Shown in pieces: positions 25,544-33,039 of a stretch of 64,000 nt of DNA. The translations under genes and the position numbers were made by a program. How positions within the stretch are numbered: the first letter of the stretch is position 1; the number at the start of each line of letters is the position of its first letter. This DNA is from an uncultured Prevotellaceae bacterium (lineage in GTDB: Bacteria; Bacteroidota; Bacteroidia; Bacteroidales; Bacteroidaceae). The stretch spans positions 124,001 to 188,000 of the forward strand of contig ONLU01000001.1 in assembly GCA_900318795.1 (NCBI GenBank), read 5' to 3'. The notes under the pieces are model-generated. The model was given only the letters and a program-made list of their open reading frames with translations, ran no database searches and was not told the DNA's origin.

Positions 25544-25777
25544 TTATTTGTTTGGCAAAGCACCTCGGTCTATCAGCTCAGTGGCAACGTAGTCAGACTC
25601 GTGCCCTTCCGCTGCGTGTTGCTTCAGAAAATTGGGGAAGAAAAAGACTTTCAGGATGGCAAACATGATGAACAGCTTGATGAGTATGATGGCCCACAGC
25701 GTCTTGCCCAGGCGCATGGAACGGAATCCGTCAACATAGAGGTCATAGACTCGATACAGAAAACTCTGCTTGTCCAT
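25544..25777 (-). CDS. DUF4492 small membrane protein
   Basis: A 77-residue protein with one membrane helix (IILIKLFIMFAILKVFFFPNFL, about residues 30-52) preceded by YDLYVDGFRSMRLGKTLW, the DUF4492 signature. In Bacteroidota this family sits just before cydAB, as here, and is a candidate accessory subunit of the bd oxidase, comparable in size and place to CydX-type peptides but on the other side of the operon. That role is inference from position. Its start is 18 bp after the stop of the lipoprotein gene at 25796, with no promoter between, so the four genes seem to form one transcript. Confidence 0.9.
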   Translation of the reverse strand: MDKQSFLYRVYDLYVDGFRSMRLGKTLWAIILIKLFIMFAILKVFFFPNFLKQHAAEGHESDYVATELIDRGALPNK

Positions 25778-25795
25778 AGGCTCAAAAGGGGATTT

Positions 25796-26323
25796 TTAGT
25801 TGTTGTCAAGATCAGGCAGGCTTGCTTCTATCGTATCAGGTTGCTCTTCGGTGGTGCGTTGGCAGATGTCTGCCCATTGGCGGTTGCTGCCGAGCCCGAA
25901 CCAGTTGGAGTGGTATTGTTCTCCCTGAACGGACAGTACGCGGATAGCAAATGAGTAGTTTGTGTCGTAGCGCAGGTTCTGGATGAGCGTGTCTGCCTTT
26001 TCCGGACCCACAATAAAACGATCAATAATGTTTTCTGGTATCATCCACTTAGTCTCGTCAGTAGACACACTGTCGCGGATGGCATACATAATCTCATAAC
26101 CCGCACAGCCACTGACACCAAACCAGTGGAGATAGATACTGTTGCCCTGGGCATGTACCTCCAATGAATCTGTCGGGAAGAATCGTCCCGTTATCTCACC
26201 GATACGAAAAACAGTTGCGGGCTCCTTGGCGGCATCAGCATCGTCATCGCCACAGGCAATGAACGAAGGGGCTGCCAACAAGGGCATGAACAACAGGAGT
26301 AAACGGCGATATATCGACCTCAT
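25796..26323 (-). CDS. Small FN3-like lipoprotein
   Basis: A 175-residue predicted lipoprotein. I start at 26323 (MRSIYRRLLLLFMPLLAAPSFIAC), which gives a lipobox at Cys24; a longer frame to 26404 runs through the promoter. The body is one fibronectin-III-like domain: SIYLHWFGVSGCAGYEIMYA, then TLIQNLRYDTNYSFAIRVLS and NWFGLGSNRQWADI. This clearly parallels the N-terminal domain of the DUF5123-type protein at 30677-33019 (LQYWSQ-like LYWSQVKGAKGYQIKA, SKTYRFAIRALSERGEEHNSQWFGTGNLHQW). So a stand-alone copy of a glycan-PUL domain sits at the head of the bd oxidase transcript. Function unknown. Confidence 0.75.
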   Translation of the reverse strand: MRSIYRRLLLLFMPLLAAPSFIACGDDDADAAKEPATVFRIGEITGRFFPTDSLEVHAQGNSIYLHWFGVSGCAGYEIMYAIRDSVSTDETKWMIPENIIDRFIVGPEKADTLIQNLRYDTNYSFAIRVLSVQGEQYHSNWFGLGSNRQWADICQRTTEEQPDTIEASLPDLDNN

Positions 26324-26361
26324 GGGTGTATGGCTTTTAGTGTTAAAATCAAAATCGGGTG

Positions 26362-26393
26362 TAAAGGTACGAAAAACTTTTGTAACCTCCAAA
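26362..26393 (-). promoter_or_regulatory. Promoter of lipoprotein-DUF4492-cydAB unit
   Basis: On the minus strand TTTG (26390-26393) is followed after 20 bp by TACCTTTA (26362-26369), one base from the -7 consensus. It is the only good promoter ahead of cydA that I can find. Confidence 0.6.
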
Positions 26394-26401
26394 CTTTTAG
26401 A

Positions 26402-26433
26402 CAAAAAAATAGGAGCAAACCTGCTGCTCCTAT
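26402..26433 (-). terminator. Terminator after secreted protein gene 26458
   Basis: A 9-bp stem ATAGGAGCA/TGCTCCTAT (26409-26417 and 26425-26433) with a 7-nt loop is followed on the minus strand by seven T. It isolates the PUL-side genes from the cyd operon promoter just downstream. Confidence 0.9.
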
Positions 26434-26457
26434 TTATAGTTATGTTCGGGGTTTTGA

Positions 26458-27873
26458 TTACTTCTGAATCATCTTCTTGCCATTCTGAATCACTACACCC
26501 TTGAAGCTCTTGTCAACCTTCTGACCAGCGAGGTTGTAAGCCGGAGCGTTTTGCTCAGCAATAACCTTCACGTCAGCGATGCCGTCAGTGTCGCTCTTTG
26601 TGAAGACAATCTTGTAATAGCGCAGGAATTGGGTCTCAGTATCGGATCCCATACGGCCAGAAATAGTCACTTCGCCTGCAGCAACAGGAATGTCAGCTGT
26701 CGTGGCTTGTTCTGTATCCATTGTTCCATCGCCATAATTGGTTCCATTGACATTCAGATAGCGGCGCTGTGCCTCGTCGGTACGTGTACCCGTGTTAGAA
26801 TAGGTGACAGATAATTTACCAGCTACAGTGGTATTGAACTTTATAGAAGGACCTTGGCAATAGCTACCTCCGCGTACAGGATACTCCATGATAACCTTTA
26901 AAGCTTTGGCATTACCGAAGTCTGTGCCGATAGTAGTGCAGTAGCCATAGGTAATCACGTTTGACAGCACAAACTCATCGGTCTTTTTAGGATTGGTGTT
27001 ATCATCCAACTTAATTTCTGAAACACCAAACTGAGACCAGTCCCATGTTGATGTGGCAGAAACATTCTCTTGCTCATCAAGAGTTGCAGCCACTACTGTA
27101 ATGGACAGACTTGCAGTACCAGCCTTATACTTACCGTCAACAGCGTCTGTCGTAAAGGTAATAGAAGACGTGCCGGCAGCAACAGGCGTAATCTTACCTG
27201 CTTCGTCAATACTAATGACACTATTGTCATAGGTAAGGCTCTTCATGGTCAGACCGTCAAGTCCTGCTTTAGAGTTAACTTTGATCTGTGATGTCTGATA
27301 GGTATTGATATTTGTATTTGTCAGAGAGAACGTTGCGTCCACAGCCTCTGTAGCAACTTCCTCAAAAGTAATTCCGTATATACCTACATTATTATCAGCC
27401 CATACATATACCATTTCTCCTGCCTCAACAGTTGCTTCTGCAATGCCAATAGCTTGTTCTGTTGATTTAAAAGATCCAATAGCAGTTTCTGTATCTCTAT
27501 CTGTTGATGTAATGCTCTGTGAAATGTACGTTGTACGATCCCCAGCGCCACCACCTACGCAATAAACTTTCACTTTACCTGATTTTGTAGGTGTGAAAGT
27601 AAAAACACGAACAAGCGTACTTCCTGATTTAAAAGTACTTTTACCTCCAGATTTTATTCTCGCTGTCCATTGAACTTCATCTGCAAACGTTTTGCTTCCT
27701 GTAGCAATCGAGACACTTCCACCTCCATGCCAAGTAACGTCACCGACTTTTGTTTCTCCTTTAGTCAAATCTGCACTTGACCACGCCTCGTTAGCGGCAT
27801 CGAAAATCGTGGTCTGTGCGTTAGCACCTACGGCCATGAGGGCCATTGCAATAAGAGTAAAAATTTTCTTCAT
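26458..27873 (-). CDS. Secreted multidomain beta protein with sorting-like tail
   Basis: A 471-residue secreted protein of unknown function. The signal peptide ends at VGANAQ. Two beta-sandwich regions that look like carbohydrate-binding or pectin-enzyme accessory modules (about 25-165, ending YVWADNNVGIYGITFEEV; and about 265-430, ending FLRYYKIVFTKSD) flank a bacterial Ig-like BIG2 domain (SVISIDEAGKITPVAAGTSSITFTT). The last 30 residues (YNLAGQKVDKSFKGVVIQNGKKMIQ) equal the tail type of the pectin esterase at 44764-49275. No catalytic motif seen. An AAACGTTT-like palindrome shared with the PUL promoters lies upstream (27978-27991), so it may belong to the same regulon. It could be a surface glycan-binding protein. 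Confidence 0.75.
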   Translation of the reverse strand: MKKIFTLIAMALMAVGANAQTTIFDAANEAWSSADLTKGETKVGDVTWHGGGSVSIATGSKTFADEVQWTARIKSGGKSTFKSGSTLVRVFTFTPTKSGKVKVYCVGGGAGDRTTYISQSITSTDRDTETAIGSFKSTEQAIGIAEATVEAGEMVYVWADNNVGIYGITFEEVATEAVDATFSLTNTNINTYQTSQIKVNSKAGLDGLTMKSLTYDNSVISIDEAGKITPVAAGTSSITFTTDAVDGKYKAGTASLSITVVAATLDEQENVSATSTWDWSQFGVSEIKLDDNTNPKKTDEFVLSNVITYGYCTTIGTDFGNAKALKVIMEYPVRGGSYCQGPSIKFNTTVAGKLSVTYSNTGTRTDEAQRRYLNVNGTNYGDGTMDTEQATTADIPVAAGEVTISGRMGSDTETQFLRYYKIVFTKSDTDGIADVKVIAEQNAPAYNLAGQKVDKSFKGVVIQNGKKMIQK

Positions 27874-27915
27874 ACGCTTTTAAGTTAAATTGTTAGTAAA
27901 TAAGTTCACTTGGGG

Positions 27916-27991
27916 CAAAGTTACGGTTTTTATTTGAAATAGCCAAACTTTCGGGCTGTTTTCGCGAGGAAATCTTCCGCAAAGGTTTACG
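27916..27991 (-). promoter_or_regulatory. Promoter with PUL-type palindrome upstream of 26458 gene
   Basis: -7 element TAACTTTG at 27916-27923 (minus strand). The palindrome CGCAAAGGTTTACG at 27978-27991 matches 12 of 14 bases of CGTAAACGTTTACG found before the SusC gene at 44229. Distance between palindrome and -7 element is 54 bp. Confidence 0.55.
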
Positions 27992-28010
27992 CAGAGGTTA
28001 TGGGGTTGAT

Positions 28011-28110
28011 TAGTTGCTTTATGTGTTGCGCTTCATGTTTTACGTAGCGCAAATTACGCAAAAAAATCTGTAACCACAATGATTTCGGGATTTACTGGCA
28101 TGTTTTTGCC
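28011..28110. repeat. Direct repeat A: vestige of an ATPase gene 5' end
   Basis: This 100-bp stretch matches 30428-30530 over its length, with a nearly perfect core (CTTCATGTTTTACGTAGCGC and onward through AAATTACGCAAAAAAA). Read on the minus strand, the downstream part gives xKQLINP before a stop, like MKQLNNPF, the start of the ATPase at 29306-30439. So it seems to be the promoter and first codons of a lost ATPase copy. Within the 385-bp gap 27874-28258 it lies between the palindrome and the 21-bp repeats. Confidence 0.7.
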
Positions 28111-28156
28111 TGAACGGCTTTGGATTTGTTTTTTCATACCTATGGATTTTATGTTT

Positions 28157-28240
28157 CCAACTTAGAAACATACGTACCCAAGTTAGAGGCTTATGTCTCC
28201 AAGTTGGAAACATAAGTACCCAACTTGGAGATATAACTTT
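28157..28240. repeat. Four tandem 21-bp units
   Basis: Units start at 28157, 28178, 28199 and 28220, each beginning CCAACTT or CCAAGTT followed by AGA/GGA and an ACATA or similar run. CCAACTTGG-type cores are themselves palindromic. Read forward in one frame they give NLETYVPKLEAYVSKLET, but the frame has no start and ends at once, so I regard it as a non-coding repeat. Confidence 0.75.
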
Positions 28241-28258
28241 CTTTGTGGCTTTTGCTCT

Positions 28259-29191
28259 TTACAATTTCTCAATTTCATCAACGGTAAGACCCGTGTATTT
28301 TGATATCAACTCTATGGGCATGTTGTCCGCTTTCATTCGGCGTGCATCCTCTTCGTGTCCTTCAGCTCTTCCTTCAGCTCTTCCTTCTGCTTTTCCTTCT
28401 GCTCTTCCTTCAGCTCTTCCTTCAGCTCTTCCTTCAGCTTTTCCTTCCAGTCGTCCTTCACCTTTTGCTGTGAAGATCTGGTCGGCAAGAATGACACGAT
28501 TGTCCAAATAGCGACGGTAGGCAGCCTGTTCTTCTTTTGTCATTTTCGACAGTCGTAACTTCTCACGTGCAGCTTTTAGTCCCGGCGCGTCAGCATCTTC
28601 TGGAATATCGCTGGTTGACAGAAAGTATATCCACTGTTCCAAGGGGACTTTTGACCATCGGTTAAAATCATTGACTTTCAAGATGTAGTATTCGGGGTAT
28701 AGTTTGTATACCTCGTCAACCCCGAACTGTTGGCGTTGGAATGTCGAAAGTTGCAGAATTTCATTGTTGTGGATGCCTCTGAACTCCGTTTTCCCATGAT
28801 AGACGTAGTCCTTACCCTGTCCTAAATCAAAATAGACGATGTTAATGCTGTACACTTTCTTGACGTTGGAATAATTCTGGCCGCTGTCAATATATTCTGT
28901 AACTAACTTTGACGCTCCGAACAGGATACGCTGGAAATAGGCGTATTCTGATTCTCCTTGAACTTCGATGAGTAGCAGTTCGCCATCCTTGTCCTCAGCC
29001 AGAATGTCTACACGGTTCATCTTGGCATCGTCGCGGTCTTTGTTGCTCTCACTCTCTAATAGTTTTTGAATCTTGATGGTCGTGTTTAGAAGGGTTGACA
29101 AGAATCCTTCAAGCACATCGAAATTGGCCTTGTCACGCAGTAGCCGCTTCAGAGCCCAGTCAAAACTGATATATGTACGTTCTTTCGTCAT
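28259..29191 (-). CDS. Rpn/PD-(D/E)XK nuclease family protein
   Basis: A 310-residue member of the Rpn (recombination-promoting nuclease, 'PD-(D/E)XK nuclease family transposase') group. The N-terminal KERTYISFDWALKRLL is the typical start (FDxxFKxxF-like), and the nuclease core reads RVDILAEDKDGELLLIEVQGE (about 60-80), giving the D...ExQ catalytic pattern. Residues about 243-280 are a run of nine four-residue units of the GRAEGKAE type, coded by 12-bp tandem repeats. The C-terminus (MPIELISKYTGLTVDEIEKL) is the helical tail common in the family. These proteins are linked with RecA-independent DNA exchange and with phage defence; the role here is open. Promoter TAACTTTG at 29211-29218. Confidence 0.85.
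   Translation of the reverse strand: MTKERTYISFDWALKRLLRDKANFDVLEGFLSTLLNTTIKIQKLLESESNKDRDDAKMNRVDILAEDKDGELLLIEVQGESEYAYFQRILFGASKLVTEYIDSGQNYSNVKKVYSINIVYFDLGQGKDYVYHGKTEFRGIHNNEILQLSTFQRQQFGVDEVYKLYPEYYILKVNDFNRWSKVPLEQWIYFLSTSDIPEDADAPGLKAAREKLRLSKMTKEEQAAYRRYLDNRVILADQIFTAKGEGRLEGKAEGRAEGRAEGRAEGKAEGRAEGRAEGHEEDARRMKADNMPIELISKYTGLTVDEIEKL
28358..28465. repeat. Nine 12-bp tandem units inside the Rpn gene
   Basis: Nine units of TCCTTCAGCTCT with small changes (starts 28358, 28370, and every 12 bp to 28454). Each codes for four residues, so gain or loss of units keeps the frame and changes only the length of the charged linker. Confidence 0.9.
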
Positions 29192-29305
29192 ACTCCTTTG
29201 ATTTTGGGTACAAAGTTACAAATAATAAATCTAAATGCAAAGACAAAACGAAGAAATGTTGTTTTCCCATTTCAAGTGCAATGGTTAAACTAAATCGCAG
29301 AACGT

Positions 29306-30439
29306 TCAATGCTCTACACGTTCGTTGAGCCACATGCCAAAGAAACGGTCATAGACGATGTAGGCTCCACGGTATTGGTAGACAAACTGGCTTTCCGTCA
29401 GACTTTTCAGCGCAGTACTGATGCTGCTGAGCGCTGGTAAATGGTGCTTTTGAATGAATGGTTGGGAAAGAGGTGACTTGACAGCCTGCTCCTTGGCAAT
29501 AGCCACCAGCAGGGCTGCCTGATTGGTGGTCAGTGACAAGTAGTAGTTCTCGAATGCAACTTCTTGCTCATCCAACAACTCTTGGATGGCTTGGTTGACA
29601 TCTGTTTCTGTTATTTCTTCCTGTTGGTTACTGTATACACGATTCAGCACCGCCTGTAGATACCAGGTCTGACCGTCAACCTTGTCGTACAAGTAGTGGA
29701 ACACAGATTGTTGAAGTTGCTGGCCGCGACGCGTAAAGAATGTTTTTGCGAAATCAAAATATACAGGCTCTTCAATCTCATGGAGCATCACAATCTGAGA
29801 CCCTTGGTAGAATGGACGTTCCGGAGAGAGGAACATGTCAGACATCATGTGCTGCTGGCTGCCAGCGAAGATAAAGTAGACATTGGGAATAAACTGGATG
29901 AAAGAGCGGAGCAGTGCCTCGGTGCCTGCCTCTGGATATTTGAGTATTTGCTGAAACTCGTCTATGGCAATATAGCAACGCTTCTCTGATTGTCGCAGAT
30001 ATTCAAAAATGCGTTGTAGAGACTGTTCCTCTTGGTTGGGGACAATGTCCAAAGAGAATGTAGGCATACCACTCACGTTGTCAAATGTCATCGTAGGCCG
30101 GAACCCACTGAAAAAATCCTGTACCTTGTGGAGTGCTGCCTGGGTGGGCGTATCAAGTCTGCCCAGAATGTTTCTTGCCATCAGTTGGACAAACTGTTCC
30201 AGCGTCTTGGTGGCGAGAATGTCAAAATAAATGCAGCATACATTGGGCTGTTCTTCCCTAATGTGTGAGAAAACGTGGTGTATCAGCCCTGTTTTCCCGA
30301 TTCTTCGGGGAGCAATGAGCGTGATGTTACGTTCATTGCTAAGACCTTTGACCACTTTCTCTGTTTCAGCCTTGCGGTCGCAGAAATACGCTGCACCTTT
30401 ATAGCCATATACGACGAATGGATTATTCAGTTGCTTCAT
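29306..30439 (-). CDS. AAA/STAND-like ATPase with C-terminal winged helix
   Basis: A 377-residue ATP-binding protein of the archaeal-ATPase type. MKQLNNPFVVYGYKGAAYF is the usual start, followed by a P-loop of the form APRRIGKTGLI (about 43-53), Walker B CYIAIDEFQQI (about 142-152), a sensor region FIFAGSQQHMM, and a C-terminal winged-helix half (SPLSQPFIQKHHLPALSSISTALKSLTESQFVYQY) ending in FFGMWL. Families of such ATPases are expanded in Prevotella genomes, and no clear cellular role is assigned. The gene lies 114 bp upstream of the Rpn nuclease on the same strand, but each seems to have its own promoter. A vestige of another copy lies at 28011-28110. Confidence 0.8.
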   Translation of the reverse strand: MKQLNNPFVVYGYKGAAYFCDRKAETEKVVKGLSNERNITLIAPRRIGKTGLIHHVFSHIREEQPNVCCIYFDILATKTLEQFVQLMARNILGRLDTPTQAALHKVQDFFSGFRPTMTFDNVSGMPTFSLDIVPNQEEQSLQRIFEYLRQSEKRCYIAIDEFQQILKYPEAGTEALLRSFIQFIPNVYFIFAGSQQHMMSDMFLSPERPFYQGSQIVMLHEIEEPVYFDFAKTFFTRRGQQLQQSVFHYLYDKVDGQTWYLQAVLNRVYSNQQEEITETDVNQAIQELLDEQEVAFENYYLSLTTNQAALLVAIAKEQAVKSPLSQPFIQKHHLPALSSISTALKSLTESQFVYQYRGAYIVYDRFFGMWLNERVEH

Positions 30440-30530
30440 ATTTTACGCTTCATGTTTTACGTAGCGCAAATTACGCAAAAAAAACTGAAACTACCAAATA
30501 TTTTGGGATTTATTTGCATGTTTTTAGTAA
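30428..30530. repeat. Direct repeat B: ATPase start and upstream region
   Basis: Matches 28011-28110 in the same orientation, beginning inside the first codons of the ATPase gene (AGTTGCTT) and running about 90 bp upstream. The two copies bracket the Rpn-ATPase pair, about 2.4 kb apart. Confidence 0.7.
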
Positions 30531-30601
30531 AATGGCTCATGCCTCATGGTCATATCGTCCATCAGAGTCAGGAAAAACGATTCTGATACTGATGAGGATT
30601 T

Positions 30602-30633
30602 AAAAAAAGGCGGACAGCTGAGTGCCGTCCGCC
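30602..30633 (-). terminator. Terminator at the end of the PUL
   Basis: On the minus strand GGCGGAC, an 11-nt loop and GTCCGCC form a 7-bp G/C-rich stem, followed by a run of seven T. It lies 44 bp past the stop of the DUF5123-type gene and marks the 3' end of the locus. Confidence 0.92.
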
Positions 30634-30676
30634 CTCTTTATAGGATTTACTATTATTTGTGTTTTGCTAATAGAGA

Positions 30677-33019
30677 TTACTGATTACGCCACTTGGGAGC
30701 ACCAACTTGCTTCTCAACAAGCACATTGTTGAAGTTTTTGAAGTGGAGGTCAACCATACCTGGCTGATAATCGCTGCGGATTTCTTTGTCCACATTCGTA
30801 ACGGTACCGTCAATACCATCACACTGGTGATCCCAGTGAGATACGTTGGCAGGGTCAAACTTGTGAGGCGGATTCGGCTGAACCATCAAGTCCTTAGCCG
30901 AGATGTCGGCCACCTTCACAGTCAGTCCCTCTGCACCAGCATCACCCCATGTCACATCATAGTTCTTTGCCAAAGAACCAAAGGTGTTCTTCTGGGTATA
31001 GTCAAATGCAGATGCGGTGTTGCTCCATATCTGACCACTGGTCAAGTTGTCGTTGGTCGAGTAGTTATCCTCGAAGTCAAGTGTTACTGTGCCTGAACCA
31101 TTGATTGTGCGGATGTCACAACCAGCCTGTACCATGTCACGCTCTGTATCATTGTCGTTGCGTGTCAGGACAAAGAGGTTGCGCTTGATAGTAAAGGTGG
31201 AACCGCCAGGTATCCAACGAGTGTTGAATATCATACTGTTACCAGCATTACAAGTATTCAGGTTGATAAACGTGTTGTTCTCAAGCGTAATGTTGTAATG
31301 TAGGCTGGCGGGCCACTCTATCGACTGCTGCTTGTTGTGGTTGAACATATAACCCAGTGGGTTGTCATAGATGGTACAATTCTTCATGACGAAGTTCTCC
31401 CAAATGTTGATATTCACGTTTGCCTCAGGGTTGGCGTGGAACCAGTTATATCGACGTCCGCTAGTAGAATAGTAACCTCCATTGTAGAAGTCAACATTGT
31501 CGATGATGAAGTTCTTGATACGGACACCGTAATTGGCTTGTACGCGGTAGAAACCACCCACAATACCCTGGAACGAACAGTTCTTCAGAGATATTTCTTC
31601 TACATTTGTAACAACTTTAGAGCCGTCACCGATGTTTCGGGCATACGGAATGGTAAAGTCAAGATCTTCCAATACAATCTTGTCAATGTCAATGGTAATC
31701 ATGGGGTTCTCTGAACCAATCGGGTTGCGGCTCAGCATGAAGAAAGCGGGTGAAGGCGATGTGCCACCGCTGATGTCAAGTACCTGTGGATAGTACAAGA
31801 ATACCTTTGCACGGCCCTTGCCTTCTGCAAGGTCTTCAGGTAATGTCGCCAGTTTGAAGCCTTTGTATACCTCTAAACCTGCGCGTAGGAAGTATGCTTC
31901 TCCACCGCGAAGGTAGAACACCTTGTTTTCTGCATACTCATTGCTCTTCATGAATTCCTCTAACTTAGGCTGGATAGAAGTGGCCGGAATCGGTAAACTA
32001 ATCGACTTCAGTGCATCACTCTCAGTGTACATCATAGTATCCTGTGGAACAGGATCAATGACGATTGGCTCACCGGGATCACCCTTGGTACGTACGGTGA
32101 CATCCAAATTCTGCTGAGCATAATTCAGACATTGCTGTACGGAAAGCTTTTTCTTGGCCTTTTCAGCAAAGATGCTTTCATCGTATGTATACATGTTGTA
32201 CACAGAGTTAGAGTCGAGTCCTTCTATAGAAACCATAGCCACACCGTCAGAACCGAACATGCTTTCTTCAAGTTTAATGCCTGGGTATTGATACTGAGTC
32301 GGTACTTTTGCATCAGGGTTCGATGAAGCAGGTTCAATAACCAATCGGTCTGCTTTCCATACTTTGTTTCCACTGGCATCAGTGAGAACATGGAAGTATT
32401 CACTCATCTCTTCCAACTCGTCGGCAGTGTATTCATAGTTACCACTCTTGGCATAACTACGGTCCAGATAGAGATCGAAACTGTTTTTTGTGATGTTGGC
32501 TTTCTGTGCAATGATGGAAGGTACTTTGTATTTGTCTAACATGTCATAGTATACCATGTCAGTCCATTGATGCAAATTTCCTGTTCCGAACCATTGTGAG
32601 TTATGCTCTTCGCCACGCTCGGAGAGAGCGCGGATGGCAAAACGATAGGTCTTGGAGAATATCAGGTCTTCCAAAAGCATTTGATCCTGTTCTTCACCCC
32701 AGACTATAGTATCAAGTACGAGCATAGTGGCATCATCCCAGTTCTCCGGGGTGTTTGCAATGCTCTGTTCATAAGATGCTTTGATTTGGTAACCTTTTGC
32801 ACCTTTCACTTGTGACCAATAGAGCTGCATACTGTTGCGTCCTATTACCTGGCAGAGGTATGGGTCGCTTCCACCTTTTGATACCGTACGGTTGGTACGG
32901 AATACCGGTGTCATCAGTCGGTCAGACGATGCTTCGTAGCTGGCCTCGTCCTTATCGGTACATGAGAAGGTGGCGAAAGTGGCCAGTAATGCGAATGAAT
33001 ATAATAATACTTTTTTCAT
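30677..33019 (-). CDS. DUF5123/DUF4957-type glycan-binding lipoprotein of the PUL
   Basis: A 780-residue lipoprotein (MKKVLLYSFALLATFATFSC, lipobox Cys20). An FN3-like domain covers about 35-160, with LYWSQVKGAKGYQIKA and AIRALSERGEEHNSQWFG. A second beta region follows, then from about 330 a right-handed parallel beta-helix resembling pectate lyase folds (IVLEDLDFTIPYARNI, ISLKNCSFQGIVGGFYRV, FIIDNVDFYNGG, FVMKNCTIYDN, ITLENNTFINLNTCNAGN). Such DUF4957/DUF5123 proteins accompany SusC/SusD in pectin loci. No lyase catalytic residues are obvious, so binding is more likely than cleavage. It lies 20 bp after susD 2 and has no promoter of its own, so it is the last gene of the operon. Confidence 0.85.
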   Translation of the reverse strand: MKKVLLYSFALLATFATFSCTDKDEASYEASSDRLMTPVFRTNRTVSKGGSDPYLCQVIGRNSMQLYWSQVKGAKGYQIKASYEQSIANTPENWDDATMLVLDTIVWGEEQDQMLLEDLIFSKTYRFAIRALSERGEEHNSQWFGTGNLHQWTDMVYYDMLDKYKVPSIIAQKANITKNSFDLYLDRSYAKSGNYEYTADELEEMSEYFHVLTDASGNKVWKADRLVIEPASSNPDAKVPTQYQYPGIKLEESMFGSDGVAMVSIEGLDSNSVYNMYTYDESIFAEKAKKKLSVQQCLNYAQQNLDVTVRTKGDPGEPIVIDPVPQDTMMYTESDALKSISLPIPATSIQPKLEEFMKSNEYAENKVFYLRGGEAYFLRAGLEVYKGFKLATLPEDLAEGKGRAKVFLYYPQVLDISGGTSPSPAFFMLSRNPIGSENPMITIDIDKIVLEDLDFTIPYARNIGDGSKVVTNVEEISLKNCSFQGIVGGFYRVQANYGVRIKNFIIDNVDFYNGGYYSTSGRRYNWFHANPEANVNINIWENFVMKNCTIYDNPLGYMFNHNKQQSIEWPASLHYNITLENNTFINLNTCNAGNSMIFNTRWIPGGSTFTIKRNLFVLTRNDNDTERDMVQAGCDIRTINGSGTVTLDFEDNYSTNDNLTSGQIWSNTASAFDYTQKNTFGSLAKNYDVTWGDAGAEGLTVKVADISAKDLMVQPNPPHKFDPANVSHWDHQCDGIDGTVTNVDKEIRSDYQPGMVDLHFKNFNNVLVEKQVGAPKWRNQ

Positions 33020-33039
33020 ATCCTTTTTAAATATAGTTA

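Noticed and set aside
28157..28240. Small coding gene from the 21-bp repeats (YVPKLEA-type peptide)
   Set aside because: No start codon in a sensible place and an early stop; the pattern is explained by the repeat unit being a multiple of three.
28259..30439. Insertion sequence because the nuclease is often annotated 'transposase'
   Set aside because: No terminal inverted repeats or target duplications found; the flanking direct repeats are explained by ATPase gene 5' ends, and Rpn proteins are nucleases and not classical transposases.
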